DNA of 64,000 nucleotides from Desulfatitalea tepidiphila (GTDB lineage: Bacteria > Desulfobacterota > Desulfobacteria > Desulfobacterales > Desulfosarcinaceae). The position numbers and the translations under genes were made by a program. Every line of letters begins with the position of its first letter. The first letter of the stretch is position 1. Location of the stretch: positions 1 through 64,000 of the forward strand of contig NZ_BCAG01000005.1 in the NCBI RefSeq assembly GCF_001293685.1. The letters are read 5' to 3'. Below the pieces are notes generated by a model. That model worked only from the letters and a program-made list of their open reading frames with translations. It searched no databases and was not told the origin of the DNA. Shown one piece after another: positions 1 to 8,873 of this stretch.

Positions 1-129
1 GTTTGAGCGCAGCGAGTTTCTGGGCCGCCCGCCGTGCATTTTACCGGCACTCGACCGCTTGGCGTGTGGCATCGGCCACTTGCTCTACCCACGCCGGGTT
101 TAATGCAAAGCATTCAGATAGAATCGCTG
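1..129 (+). repeat. Hairpin MITE-like element, copy A (right half only)
   Basis: This is the right half of the ~303-bp element that is complete at 8549-8854 and 56819-57121. It runs from the apical loop of the hairpin to the right terminal repeat, which ends ..AGAATCGCTG at 129. The left half lies outside the window. It sits about 250 bp upstream of the first prkA gene. Identity is clear from side-by-side reading of the copies. Confidence 0.85.
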
Positions 130-377
130 GCGCCGCCAAAATAAAGTTGCGTCCCCATCTTCCAGCACTATAATTGATGTGTAGTGAACACCCATGCAGA
201 ACTCGACCTGATCCAGACCACCACCCGCTCCGGTTCCCAAGGCACGCGATTCTCCTCCTGAACATGCAATCATTTGTTTTGCAGGATCCCTACGAAGGCG
301 CACTCAAGGCAAATCCACCCCTGGATGCACCTGCAAACACCAGTCGTCAACACTATCTATCAACGATGGGGGATGTC

Positions 378-2474
378 ATGGCCAAAAAAGCCCAGGTCAA
401 AATCAACACCCAAACTCAGAATCACAACCAAACCCAATTGCGCCATCACTGCCTGCAGGTCAGGGAAGGTGCCCGTTCGTTCGAAAATGCCTTTCAGAGC
501 GTGGCCCGCATGATTCTGGAAAGCCACATCGAAAAGGTGGTCGTTAACGGAAGAACCACCTATGATTTCAGCATCTTCAGGCAGGGCAAAAAGCATGTGA
601 TCGGCGTCTACGACGAGATCAACAGCTTTGTCTCGTACGTAAAAGATGCGGCCGAGGGCGGATCCTCCAAGGAGATGGCCTTCGTTCTTGTTGGGGAGCC
701 GGGCAACGGCAAAACCTTTTTCGTGGAATTTCTCTGCGCCCAGTACCGCGCCTTTCTGTCCCAGCCCAGGAACCGGAAATACACCTTCCGTTTCAAGGGG
801 ATCGATGCGCTCGGCAGCTATGGCCGTATTTCCACCATCGAATCCCAGACCTACGAAGACCCCATGATACTGGCCATGAACCTCTTCGACGACCCGAATG
901 AAAACAAGGCGCTTCTCGCCCGCGACATCGGATTCGACGACCGGGCCATCGACAAAATCTACGACGATTATCGCCCCCTGGGCGCCTGCAGCGGCTATAT
1001 CTGGAACGATATACGGAACTATTGCGACGGCGACCTGGATCGAATGCTCGCATTCGTGGAGATCATCCCGGTGCCGCTCACCGAAAGCCTCGGTACGGTG
1101 ACCGGCAAATATCCGGCCAAGGACAAGATTACCTCGTCGGCCGTCGACCTGCTGGGCGAAGAGTCGATTCAACGTCTGCTGCACATCACCGACACCAACA
1201 ACCCCTATCGGTTCGACCTGCGCCGTGGCGCCCTGGCGCGCGTGGCCGGCGGCGGCATCCACTTTGCCGACGAAATCTACAAGAACAAGAAAGACCTGGT
1301 CCAAGTCTACCTGGGCGTCATCCAGAACCGCAACATCGAAATCGATGGTTACAAATGGCCCATCGACACCCTGATCATCGCCACCAGCAACAATTCGGAG
1401 TTCAATCGCTTCCTGTCGGAAAAGGAGGAGGCGCCCATCGTGGACCGCTGCCGCATCTGCTACGTCTCGCACAACACCAATTACAAGATGCAGTCGGAGT
1501 TGACCAGCTACGCCATCGGCACCGAAGCCCGCACCACATTGACCCGCGAGGCGTTGCACCAGGATCCCAATCTCAACTACGCCGCTTCGGTGGCCACGGT
1601 GCTGACCCGCCTGCCCCGATCTGAAAAGCTCACGCCCATCGAGACCATGAAGCTGGCCGCCGGCGAGGTGGCCGGAGAAAAGAGCATCAAGACCCTTGCC
1701 GAGGTGATCGATACGCTCAACCAGGAGCCCGACATCACCAAGCGTTTCGGCCAAAAAGGACTGGGCCAGCGCAATCTGGGACGCGCCATCCAGCTGCTCA
1801 CCGAAAGCTCGGAGACCAACGAAGGCCAGTGCATGTTCGCCTACGATGTCTTCCGCGCCCTGGAGCGCATCATCCTGGATTATGTATCCGAAGCCAATGA
1901 CCGGGCCAAGTACCTGGAAGACCTCAAGCTGGCCAAGGGGCTCTACCGCGAGCGCATCATGACCGAGATGTTCAACGCCTACATGGACGAACCGCTGGCC
2001 ATCCGCAAGGATGTGATGAACTACGTCAACATGATCATCGGCACCGACGCGGAGAACCTGGGTCCGGACAAGATGTGGAAATACAAGGACCCCCAGACCG
2101 GCGAGTTGCGGGCCCTTAAAATCGACGACCGCTTCGTCAAGAGCGTGGAGGAACGCCTGGGTCTGAAAACCGAAGAGCAACGGGATACCTTCCGCACCTC
2201 GATCCGCAAGATCTACGGCCAGAAAATCTCGGTGGACCCCAATTATGATTTCATGGACAACCTCGAGCTGGTCAAGGCGGTCACCGATGTGCGGCTCAAG
2301 TCGGACATCGCCGGCGCGGGCAGCTTGATCGGTGCCCTGGCCAACCGCACCAATGAGGAGAACCAGAAGCTCTACGACCGCATGATCAGCACCATGCTCA
2401 ATAAACTGGGGTATTGCCGGACATGCGCACAGAAAACGATCGAGTATTTCTGCACCCAGGAAGATGAGAACTAG
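378..2474 (+). CDS. prkA: PrkA-family serine protein kinase (YeaG-like), first copy
   Basis: AAA+-type serine protein kinase of the PrkA/YeaG family, which in enterobacteria acts in nutrient and nitrogen stress and in Bacillus in sporulation. From the chosen ATG the protein has 698 residues (E. coli YeaG has 644). A Walker A motif GEPGNGKT lies at about residues 106-113, a Walker B-like FADEIYKN segment follows, and the C-terminal third has the usual PrkA kinase-domain look (ERLGLKTEEQRDTF, DPNYDF). The start was placed at 378 because GGGGGA lies four bases upstream. In-frame ATGs at 366, 264 and 174 are possible, but the extra N-terminus is low-complexity and unlike the family. The stop abuts the next ATG, so this is the first gene of a prkA-yeaH-spoVR-prkA2 operon. 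Family assignment is firm; the substrate is unknown. Confidence 0.93.
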   Translation: MAKKAQVKINTQTQNHNQTQLRHHCLQVREGARSFENAFQSVARMILESHIEKVVVNGRTTYDFSIFRQGKKHVIGVYDEINSFVSYVKDAAEGGSSKEMAFVLVGEPGNGKTFFVEFLCAQYRAFLSQPRNRKYTFRFKGIDALGSYGRISTIESQTYEDPMILAMNLFDDPNENKALLARDIGFDDRAIDKIYDDYRPLGACSGYIWNDIRNYCDGDLDRMLAFVEIIPVPLTESLGTVTGKYPAKDKITSSAVDLLGEESIQRLLHITDTNNPYRFDLRRGALARVAGGGIHFADEIYKNKKDLVQVYLGVIQNRNIEIDGYKWPIDTLIIATSNNSEFNRFLSEKEEAPIVDRCRICYVSHNTNYKMQSELTSYAIGTEARTTLTREALHQDPNLNYAASVATVLTRLPRSEKLTPIETMKLAAGEVAGEKSIKTLAEVIDTLNQEPDITKRFGQKGLGQRNLGRAIQLLTESSETNEGQCMFAYDVFRALERIILDYVSEANDRAKYLEDLKLAKGLYRERIMTEMFNAYMDEPLAIRKDVMNYVNMIIGTDAENLGPDKMWKYKDPQTGELRALKIDDRFVKSVEERLGLKTEEQRDTFRTSIRKIYGQKISVDPNYDFMDNLELVKAVTDVRLKSDIAGAGSLIGALANRTNEENQKLYDRMISTMLNKLGYCRTCAQKTIEYFCTQEDEN

Positions 2475-3851
2475 ATGAAAAAAAGCCTTTGGGACATTTA
2501 TCAATCGCTCAAGGAAAAGGGGCTCTCTCCGGAACAGGAAGAGAAAATCCTCGCCGAGATCCGTCTAAGCGAAGCGCACATGGAAGAGGGCCGGGGGGCG
2601 CCCAAGGCCCCGCCCGTCCAACCGAGCATTTACGCTTTCAACGACATGGCCATGCTCCAGGACCTGACCGTGGGCATGGGCAATTATTACGCCCACATCC
2701 GCACCATCGACGAATTGCTGGCAAAAGACCGGCAACGGGCTAAGGACGGCTTCCCCCGCAAACTCAAGGTGGGCCGCATGATCAAACCGGGACGCGGCGG
2801 CCACGACAAGGTCATCGTGGTTCCCACCACGGCCGAGGAAAAATTGATCCACGATCCCTCGTTTCGCCAGGAAGAGGAGGAAGAGGCCGGCGCCGGTTCG
2901 GGGGAAGGCCAGGAGGGTGATGTGATCGGCGAAGAGCCGGTGCGTCCGACCCAACAGGGCGGCGGCGCCGGTCCGGGCCAGGGCGAAGGCGAAGAGCACG
3001 AGCTGGAGTCCACCGCCTATGACATGGGACGCATCCTCACCGAGCAGTTCGAACTGCCCAATCTGAAGGACAAAGGCAAGAAGCGCTCGCTGACCCGTTA
3101 CACCTACGACCTGACCGACCGCCACCGGGGTTTTGGACAGGTGCTGGATAAAAAGGCCACCCTGCGCAAGATCGTCGAGACCAACATCCACCTGGGCAAC
3201 ATTCCCGATGTCTACGACATCGACCCGGTCGGCTTCCTGATCTCGCCCAAGGACATGATCTACCGCATCCTGAGCCGCGAAAAGGACCTCGAATCCCAGG
3301 CCATGGTTTTTTTCGTCCGCGACTATTCGGGCTCGATGGTGGGCAAGACGACCGAACTGGTGGTGGCCCAGCACGTGCTGATTTACAGCTGGCTGCTCTA
3401 CCAATACACCCACCAGGTCGAAACCCGGTTCGTTCTGCACGATACCAAGGCCAAGGAAGTCCCCGATTTTTACACCTATTACAACTCCAAGGTGGCCGGC
3501 GGCACCCAGGTATCGTCTGCCTACAAACTGGTCAACAGCATCGTGAAAGAGGAAAACCTGGCCAAGGACTACAACATCTACGTCTTTCACGGCACGGACG
3601 GCGATGATTGGGATACCGAAGGACGGGAGGCAATCCCGCAACTCAACATCATGCTCGGTTACGCCAACCGCGTCGGCATCACCGTCGCGCGGCACAGCTC
3701 CAGCAGCGCCACAGAAGTGGAACGATATGTGAAACGATCCGGCCTGCTGACCGCATCTCCGGAATTGATTCGCATGGACATTCTGGATGACGATGCCGAC
3801 GAGTCCCGCCTGATCGAGGGCATTCGCCACCTGATTTCCCAGGAGAAGTAG
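2475..3851 (+). CDS. yeaH: YeaH/DUF444 family VWA-like protein
   Basis: DUF444 (YeaH/YhbH) protein of 458 residues, the standard partner of PrkA kinases. A conserved N-terminus is followed by an acidic, Gly/Glu-rich linker (residues about 132-178, including EEEEE and GGGAGPGQG runs). The C-terminal half carries a MIDAS-like DYSGSM motif at 283-288, as in von Willebrand A folds. It starts on the base after the prkA stop, so translation is probably coupled. No enzymatic activity is established for the family. A role as adaptor or target in the PrkA/SpoVR pathway is inferred from conserved gene order. Confidence 0.93.
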   Translation: MKKSLWDIYQSLKEKGLSPEQEEKILAEIRLSEAHMEEGRGAPKAPPVQPSIYAFNDMAMLQDLTVGMGNYYAHIRTIDELLAKDRQRAKDGFPRKLKVGRMIKPGRGGHDKVIVVPTTAEEKLIHDPSFRQEEEEEAGAGSGEGQEGDVIGEEPVRPTQQGGGAGPGQGEGEEHELESTAYDMGRILTEQFELPNLKDKGKKRSLTRYTYDLTDRHRGFGQVLDKKATLRKIVETNIHLGNIPDVYDIDPVGFLISPKDMIYRILSREKDLESQAMVFFVRDYSGSMVGKTTELVVAQHVLIYSWLLYQYTHQVETRFVLHDTKAKEVPDFYTYYNSKVAGGTQVSSAYKLVNSIVKEENLAKDYNIYVFHGTDGDDWDTEGREAIPQLNIMLGYANRVGITVARHSSSSATEVERYVKRSGLLTASPELIRMDILDDDADESRLIEGIRHLISQEK

Positions 3852-3871
3852 CATGCACCAGGAGAGATAAC

Positions 3872-5521
3872 GTGGAATTGATCGACCAACACACCAAGGA
3901 CATCATGGAGGGATGCAAAACGCGCGCCCGGGAAGCCGGCTTGCGCTTTGAAGACGAGTCCCTCGAATATGTGGTGACGAACCGGGACCTGCTCGAGCTG
4001 TCGCCCAAATTGATGATTCCCACTCTCTATGACTACTGGGTTCACGACGTGGAGGTGCTCAAGGGCAAGGGCAAATATGAACTCTATCCCAGCAATCCCT
4101 ATGAGACCGTGATCAACACGCGGCCGGCGATCTCCTATTACAACGACAACAACCCCGACTGGCTCAATGTGATGATCTTTTACCATGTGCTGGCGCACAT
4201 CGACTTTTTCCAGAACAACATATTCTTTCGCCACACCTGGGATTACGACTTTACCGGAGAGGCCCTGTCGGACAAACGGGTCATCGCAAAATTGCGCTCC
4301 GAGCACGGCCGATGGGTCGACTATGTCATCGAATTCAGCCGCAGCATCGACAACCTGGTGGGCTACTATCAGGAGCTGGAAAATCTTTTCCCCGTTGCCA
4401 CGACCCGACATACGCTGCGATTGGACTATTACTTCGATATTTTTCTTCAGGACGTCAAGAAGGTGAAAACCAACGAATACATCAAGGAAATCGAACGCTA
4501 CAACCAGTGCCGGACAGAGATCGGCGAACTTTTCGAGGACATCTTTTTTGCCGAAGTGGACCGGCGCTATCCTGAATTCAAGGCCCTGCTGGCCAAATAC
4601 AAAAGTACCCGAACCACACGACCCAACGATCTGCTCCAACACATCCTGGCGCATTCCGAATTTGTCAACAAGGAAGAGAACAAGTGGATGAAGACGATTA
4701 TCGAAATCGTGCGCAAGACCTCCCTGTTCTTCCAACCCCAGATCCGCACCAAGATCATGAACGAGGGGTGGGCCAGCTACTGGCACGAAACGCTCTTCCT
4801 TCAGGACGACCGCATCCGGGGCCATGAAGTCGAATTTGCAAGGGTCAACGCCGGGGTCACGGCCATGCCCCGTGTGGGCCTCAATCCCTACGCGCTGGGC
4901 ATGCGCCTGTTTTACGACATCGAAGAGGCGGCCGACAAAGGCAAATTGCACTGGGATTTCCAACGGCTCAACGATGCGCATATCCGTGATACTTTCGACA
5001 CCCATGCGGGCAACGGACGGGAATATATCTTCTACGTGCGTGAGAATCTCAGCGATTTCAACTTAATCCACCAGTTCGTCACCCAGGATTTCGTGAACCG
5101 CCACCGGCTCTTCGTCGCCGGGCGACGACTCAACGAAAGCAAAATGGTTTGGGAATACTACGTAAAAAGTCGCGACGCGGAGGCCTACCGCGACATGCTG
5201 CGCCAATCGCTGTATCATCCGCCGACAATCGTCATCGATTACGAGAAGGGCAAAAAGAAGAACGCCCTCTATCTGATTCACACATTCGAGGAGAAACCCC
5301 TGCTCAAGGATTTCATACCCAACACCCTGTTGGGCATCGAATATCTTTGGGGAGGGCCGGTGATGCTCGAGACCCACGAGTTGGCCCCCACCGGCCCCCG
5401 GTCGGATCGACCGCGCTCTGGTACCTCCGGCGTCGACACACCCGAAAAGCCCGAGCTCCGCTGGCAGCGCGTGGTTTACAGCATGGAAAATCGCCAGATC
5501 AAACGGCAACTCATGGAATGA
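3872..5521 (+). CDS. spoVR: SpoVR family protein (YcgB-like)
   Basis: SpoVR/YcgB protein of 549 residues (E. coli YcgB has 510), third gene of the module. Family hallmarks include the segment NEGWASYWHE near residue 297 and the C-terminal hydrophobic/basic region (VVIDYEKGKKKNALYL-like). Translation starts at GTG 3872, preceded by AGGAGAG with about six bases of spacing; no ATG is better placed. The gap to yeaH is 20 bp. Bacillus SpoVR affects spore cortex and enterobacterial YcgB is a stress protein, but the biochemical function is unsettled. This organism need not sporulate, since the prkA-yeaH-spoVR trio is widespread in non-sporulating Proteobacteria. Confidence 0.93.
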   Translation: MELIDQHTKDIMEGCKTRAREAGLRFEDESLEYVVTNRDLLELSPKLMIPTLYDYWVHDVEVLKGKGKYELYPSNPYETVINTRPAISYYNDNNPDWLNVMIFYHVLAHIDFFQNNIFFRHTWDYDFTGEALSDKRVIAKLRSEHGRWVDYVIEFSRSIDNLVGYYQELENLFPVATTRHTLRLDYYFDIFLQDVKKVKTNEYIKEIERYNQCRTEIGELFEDIFFAEVDRRYPEFKALLAKYKSTRTTRPNDLLQHILAHSEFVNKEENKWMKTIIEIVRKTSLFFQPQIRTKIMNEGWASYWHETLFLQDDRIRGHEVEFARVNAGVTAMPRVGLNPYALGMRLFYDIEEAADKGKLHWDFQRLNDAHIRDTFDTHAGNGREYIFYVRENLSDFNLIHQFVTQDFVNRHRLFVAGRRLNESKMVWEYYVKSRDAEAYRDMLRQSLYHPPTIVIDYEKGKKKNALYLIHTFEEKPLLKDFIPNTLLGIEYLWGGPVMLETHELAPTGPRSDRPRSGTSGVDTPEKPELRWQRVVYSMENRQIKRQLME

Positions 5522-5554
5522 CAATGGAAACACGAAAGATTCTAAAGGGGGACG

Positions 5555-5572
5555 GCCGGCACCCATGCCGGC
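5555..5572. repeat. Short GC-rich inverted repeat after spoVR
   Basis: GCCGGCA and TGCCGGC form a perfect 7-bp stem around a CCCA loop, 34 bp after the spoVR stop. There is no T-run, so this is more likely a REP-like hairpin or a processing/pausing structure than a classical terminator. It may lower expression of the distal prkA2 gene. Confidence 0.45.
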
Positions 5573-5637
5573 GGCCAGCAGTTTGTATCAGGGTGGCTAT
5601 GAGGCAACAGTCTATTCAATTGGTTAGAAAATCTAAA

Positions 5638-5698
5638 ATCTTAAATCGACACCATACCTTCACTTTTAACTTAACACTTTAAACTTAACACTTAAAGC
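5638..5698. repeat. Degenerate heptamer array R1 (ACTTTAA type)
   Basis: Tandem degenerate heptamers of the form (A/C)ACTT(T/A)A, opening with a CGACACCATACCTTCACTT segment. Related arrays lie at 36925, 37168, 42099 and 43736. It fills most of the 217-bp gap between spoVR and the second prkA-like gene and ends about 40 bp before that start codon. It resembles short tandemly repeated sequences of cyanobacteria in layout; function unknown. Confidence 0.7.
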
Positions 5699-5738
5699 TA
5701 CCGGCATCACCGGTTCAGAACCAACAAGGCAATTTACC

Positions 5739-8060
5739 ATGGTGCAAAAAACAGCCATCAGCGAACCCGCGTCGAACATCGACAAGGCCATGCATCAGAT
5801 TCAACGGGCACAGGCCACGCTGGACCAGGATTTTCCCATCACCTTCAGAGCCTTTCTGGAACGGGTGGTTCAGCAACCCGACACCATGATTCGCAATGTG
5901 TTTCAGTATTTTCACGACATGGTCAAAGCCTATGTGGGCACCGGTGTCGATGAATATCCCGACGACCCCGAGTCGATCAAATATGTGGATTACGATTGCA
6001 CACGGCTCTTCGTGGAGGATTCGGACCATCCGTTTCTGCCCGACCGGCTCTTTGCCAACCGGTTTGTCAAACAGGTGGAAAGCATGCGCCAGGGCGCCCA
6101 GCAAAACAAAATCTACATTTTCGATGGGCCGCATGGCTGCGGCAAAAGCACGTTTCTGAACAATCTGCTGACCAAGTTCGAAGCGTATGCCAATACAGAG
6201 GAGGGCACCCGCTTTGAAACCATCTGGCGCATCGACACCTCGGCCCTGGGCGGTCCGGCGGTGAGCGACGAGACTTTCTCCATCTTGGAAAGGCTGTTCC
6301 AGCTGCAAAAAGAATCCCAGCAGGACCAGTACGATCGGATCAAATCCCGAATGCTGCGGCGGCGCAGCGATCAGTATATCGACATCCCCTGCCCCAGTCA
6401 CGACAACCCGCTGCTGCTGGTGCCCAAGGCCCAGCGTCGCGCCTTTTTCGACGATTTATTCAAGAACGATGCCTTCAAATATGCCTTATTCACGCACAAG
6501 GACTACGAGTGGGTCTTCAGCGACCAGCCGTGCACCATCTGCAGCTCCCTGTTCGACATCCTGCAACGCCGATTCAAGGACCCCTTGAGGGTCTTCGATA
6601 TGCTGTGGGCCAGGCCCTATCATTTCAACCGGCGCCTGGGTAATGGCATCAATGTCTTCAATCCCGGCGACAGCCCCCAGAAGCAATCCGTCCTGACCAA
6701 CGAGATGCTTCAGAGCCGCATCAACCGGCTATTTGGAGACAGCAACCAGGTGCAGTACCTCTATTCGCGCTATGCCAAGTCCAACAACGGACTCTATGCC
6801 CTGATGGACATCAAGTCACACAACATCGAACGTCTTATCGAACTGCACAACATCATCTCCGAGGGCGTTCACAAGGTCCAGGACATCGAGGAAAACGTCA
6901 ACTCCCTGTTCATGGCCCTGATGAACCCCGAAGACAAAAAAAACATTCAGAACATTCAGTCTTTTTCCGACCGCATTGCCTATATCAACATCTCCTACGT
7001 GCTGGACCACAACACCGAGGTGGATATCTACCGCAACATCTTCGGTCGCCACATCGACAACGCTTTCCTGCCGCGCGTGTTGCACAACTTCTCGCGCATC
7101 ATCATCTCTTCACGGCTGAGCCTGCGGTCCGAGGCCCTTCTGGAGTGGATCGGCGAACCGGAAAAATACAGCCGGTATTGCGACAAAAACCTGCAACTGC
7201 TCAAGATGGAGATCTACACCGGCTATATTCCCACCTGGCTGAGCGAAGAGGATCGCAAACGCCTGACGGCCAAAAGGCGCAGGCGCATCATCGCCGAGGC
7301 CGAAAACGAAGGCAAGCACGGGATCTCCGGTCGCGATTCGATCAAAATTTTCGGCGAGTTTTACACCACCTACGCCAAAGACGGCGAACTGATCGACATG
7401 TCGACCCTGTGCAAATTCTTCAGGTCCCGCAAGGATCTGCGCGCTTCCATACCCGACGGCTTCCTCGACTCCCTGTTGCACATGTACGATTACGCGGTCT
7501 TGCAGGAGGTGAAAGAGGCCCTGTATTACTACAACGAGGATCAGATCGCCGTCGAGATCCAGAACTACATCTTTGCCGTCAATTTCGAACCCGGATCCGT
7601 CGAGCGCTGTCCCTACACGGGGGAAAAGATTGAAATCACCGAGGAGTACCTGGGGCATTTCGAGCGGCGCATCCTCGGTTCCGGCGCCTCGCGGGCCGAG
7701 CGCCACGCCTTGCGCAAAGACGTCCAGAAGGAGTATGCCACCCAGACCCTTCCCCTGGAAGTGCCCAGCCACGTCAAGGACCTGCGTCAAACCACCCTGT
7801 TCGCAAAACTCAATGAACGTTACATCTACAACATCAAGGAAAAGGTGCTCGATCCCTTCCTTGAAAACGAAAATTTCCGCAGGGCCATCAAGGATTTCGG
7901 TGAGGAGGATTTTAAAACCTACGACCGCAGGATCCGCGGCGATGTGACCTACCTGATGAAGAACCTGACGGCCAAATTCGGCTATACCCCCCAGGGCGCC
8001 AAGGCGGTTTGCATCTATGTGATCGACAACGATCTGGCGCGGGTGTACATGGGGCCTTAG
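5739..8060 (+). CDS. Second PrkA-like AAA+ kinase (divergent paralogue)
   Basis: A 773-residue PrkA-type protein, longer than and clearly diverged from the first copy. The P-loop reads GPHGCGKST at residues 130-138, where the first copy has GEPGNGKT. The middle region carries CTICSSLFDIL and the C-terminal PrkA region has the Cys-containing GSVERCPYTGEKIE segment. It follows prkA-yeaH-spoVR on the same strand after 217 bp with a repeat array, so it may be partly independently expressed. The start ATG has a weak AAGG about ten bases upstream. Two PrkA proteins in one module suggest a hetero-oligomer or a kinase/substrate pair; that is inference. Confidence 0.88.
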   Translation: MVQKTAISEPASNIDKAMHQIQRAQATLDQDFPITFRAFLERVVQQPDTMIRNVFQYFHDMVKAYVGTGVDEYPDDPESIKYVDYDCTRLFVEDSDHPFLPDRLFANRFVKQVESMRQGAQQNKIYIFDGPHGCGKSTFLNNLLTKFEAYANTEEGTRFETIWRIDTSALGGPAVSDETFSILERLFQLQKESQQDQYDRIKSRMLRRRSDQYIDIPCPSHDNPLLLVPKAQRRAFFDDLFKNDAFKYALFTHKDYEWVFSDQPCTICSSLFDILQRRFKDPLRVFDMLWARPYHFNRRLGNGINVFNPGDSPQKQSVLTNEMLQSRINRLFGDSNQVQYLYSRYAKSNNGLYALMDIKSHNIERLIELHNIISEGVHKVQDIEENVNSLFMALMNPEDKKNIQNIQSFSDRIAYINISYVLDHNTEVDIYRNIFGRHIDNAFLPRVLHNFSRIIISSRLSLRSEALLEWIGEPEKYSRYCDKNLQLLKMEIYTGYIPTWLSEEDRKRLTAKRRRRIIAEAENEGKHGISGRDSIKIFGEFYTTYAKDGELIDMSTLCKFFRSRKDLRASIPDGFLDSLLHMYDYAVLQEVKEALYYYNEDQIAVEIQNYIFAVNFEPGSVERCPYTGEKIEITEEYLGHFERRILGSGASRAERHALRKDVQKEYATQTLPLEVPSHVKDLRQTTLFAKLNERYIYNIKEKVLDPFLENENFRRAIKDFGEEDFKTYDRRIRGDVTYLMKNLTAKFGYTPQGAKAVCIYVIDNDLARVYMGP

Positions 8061-8097
8061 GCCGTCCGGCCGAGGCCGGGGTTGAATCACGAATCCG

Positions 8098-8140
8098 TGT
8101 CCGTCCACAAACAGGCGCATTGGGCCTTTGCGGATGGGCA
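8098..8140. repeat. Collapsed copy of the 41578-type palindromic element
   Basis: The ends TGTCCGTCCACAAACAGG and CCTTTGCGGATGGGCA match the terminal repeats of the 139-bp element at 41578-41716, but the internal stem is missing and only 43 bp remain. It lies in the 93-bp gap between the convergent prkA2 gene and the small gene at 8154. No target duplication is evident. Confidence 0.7.
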
Positions 8141-8153
8141 CGTATCAAGGGTT

Positions 8154-8456
8154 TCAGGCGGTTTCGGGTGGGTCGGTGCGCTTTGGCGGCGGGGGAGCAC
8201 AGGCCGCGGAAAAGTGGTCGTCCTTGACGAAATCATAGAGTCGGCCGTTGTAACGGCACTGGATCATATCCCGTATCTTGCGCATCAGATACTCTCGCGT
8301 GGCGCTCTCCCCATCGATGCGCAGACGGAAGGCCAGAAGACGTTGAAGGGCCACATCCTGCTGGTCCCTTTCCGGCACCATGCGCATGATGTTCTGCAGC
8401 ATCATGGACAATGCTTTGTCCAACGATTCGATGGAGATGATTTTTTCTTCAGACAT
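8154..8456 (-). CDS. Small hypothetical protein
   Basis: About 100 residues, not recognised. The N-terminal half is amphipathic-helical (EKIISIESLDKALSMML..IMRMVPERDQQDVA). It ends in a Pro-rich tail (PPPPKRTDPPET). There are no membrane segments or obvious metal motifs. I prefer the ATG at 8456 because AGGA lies eight bases upstream; the same frame stays open to an ATG at 8495 (113 residues). It is convergent with prkA2 and separated from the next minus-strand gene by a mobile hairpin element. Codon usage in the core fits its neighbours, so I think it is real, but no function can be given. Confidence 0.6.
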   Translation of the reverse strand: MSEEKIISIESLDKALSMMLQNIMRMVPERDQQDVALQRLLAFRLRIDGESATREYLMRKIRDMIQCRYNGRLYDFVKDDHFSAACAPPPPKRTDPPETA

Positions 8457-8548
8457 GGCATGCATCCTGGAAATGAATTCGGCGCCCGTGGTCATTAATG
8501 GCTATCATAACGAATCCATCTCTTTTTGCAAGCCTAACGATGTGACGG

Positions 8549-8854
8549 CAGCGACTCTAACTCAAGGCTATTCATTAAACCCGGCGTGGGTGGAGCAGGT
8601 GGTCGATGCCACACGCCAAGCGGTCAAGTGTCGCTAAAATGCACGGCGGGCGGCCCAGAAACTCGCTGCGCTCAAACAGTCTGGACCGCTTGTCCGCCGT
8701 TTGCATTCAAGCGACACTAAACCGCATGGCTCACGTGGCCCTGGCCACCTGCTCCACCCACGCCTGCCATGTCCGTTGCGAGGCGAATTTTTTAATCAAA
8801 AAACTTTTTGAAGGCGCGCCCTTCAAGGTGAATCACATTCAATCAGAATGGCTG
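8549..8854 (-). repeat. Hairpin MITE-like element, copy B (complete, 306 bp)
   Basis: Complete copy in reverse orientation relative to copy E. Terminal inverted repeats CAGCGACTCTAACT.. and ..AGAATGGCTG close a long imperfect palindrome whose apex is the CTGTTTGAGCGCAGCGAG segment. It is flanked by ATGTGACGG (8540-8548) and ATGCGACGG (8855-8863), a 9-bp target duplication with one mismatch. No open reading frame of note lies inside. The insertion stops 10 bp before the stop codon of the CheX-FliN gene. Confidence 0.9.
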
Positions 8855-8873
8855 ATGCGACGGCGGTTCGGGT

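Noticed and set aside
360..2504. Long minus-strand open frame (714 codons) opposite prkA
   Set aside because: The translation is low in family-like motifs and rich in runs typical of the antisense of a GC-rich gene; the plus strand is a clear PrkA. The same reasoning applies to the antisense frames at 2565-3854, 3659-5005 and 7110-8141.
5638..5698. Possible CRISPR-like or microsatellite array in the ACTTTAA repeats
   Set aside because: Units are seven bases, degenerate and without spacers, so this is not CRISPR; the dispersed copies with a shared head also argue against a simple microsatellite.
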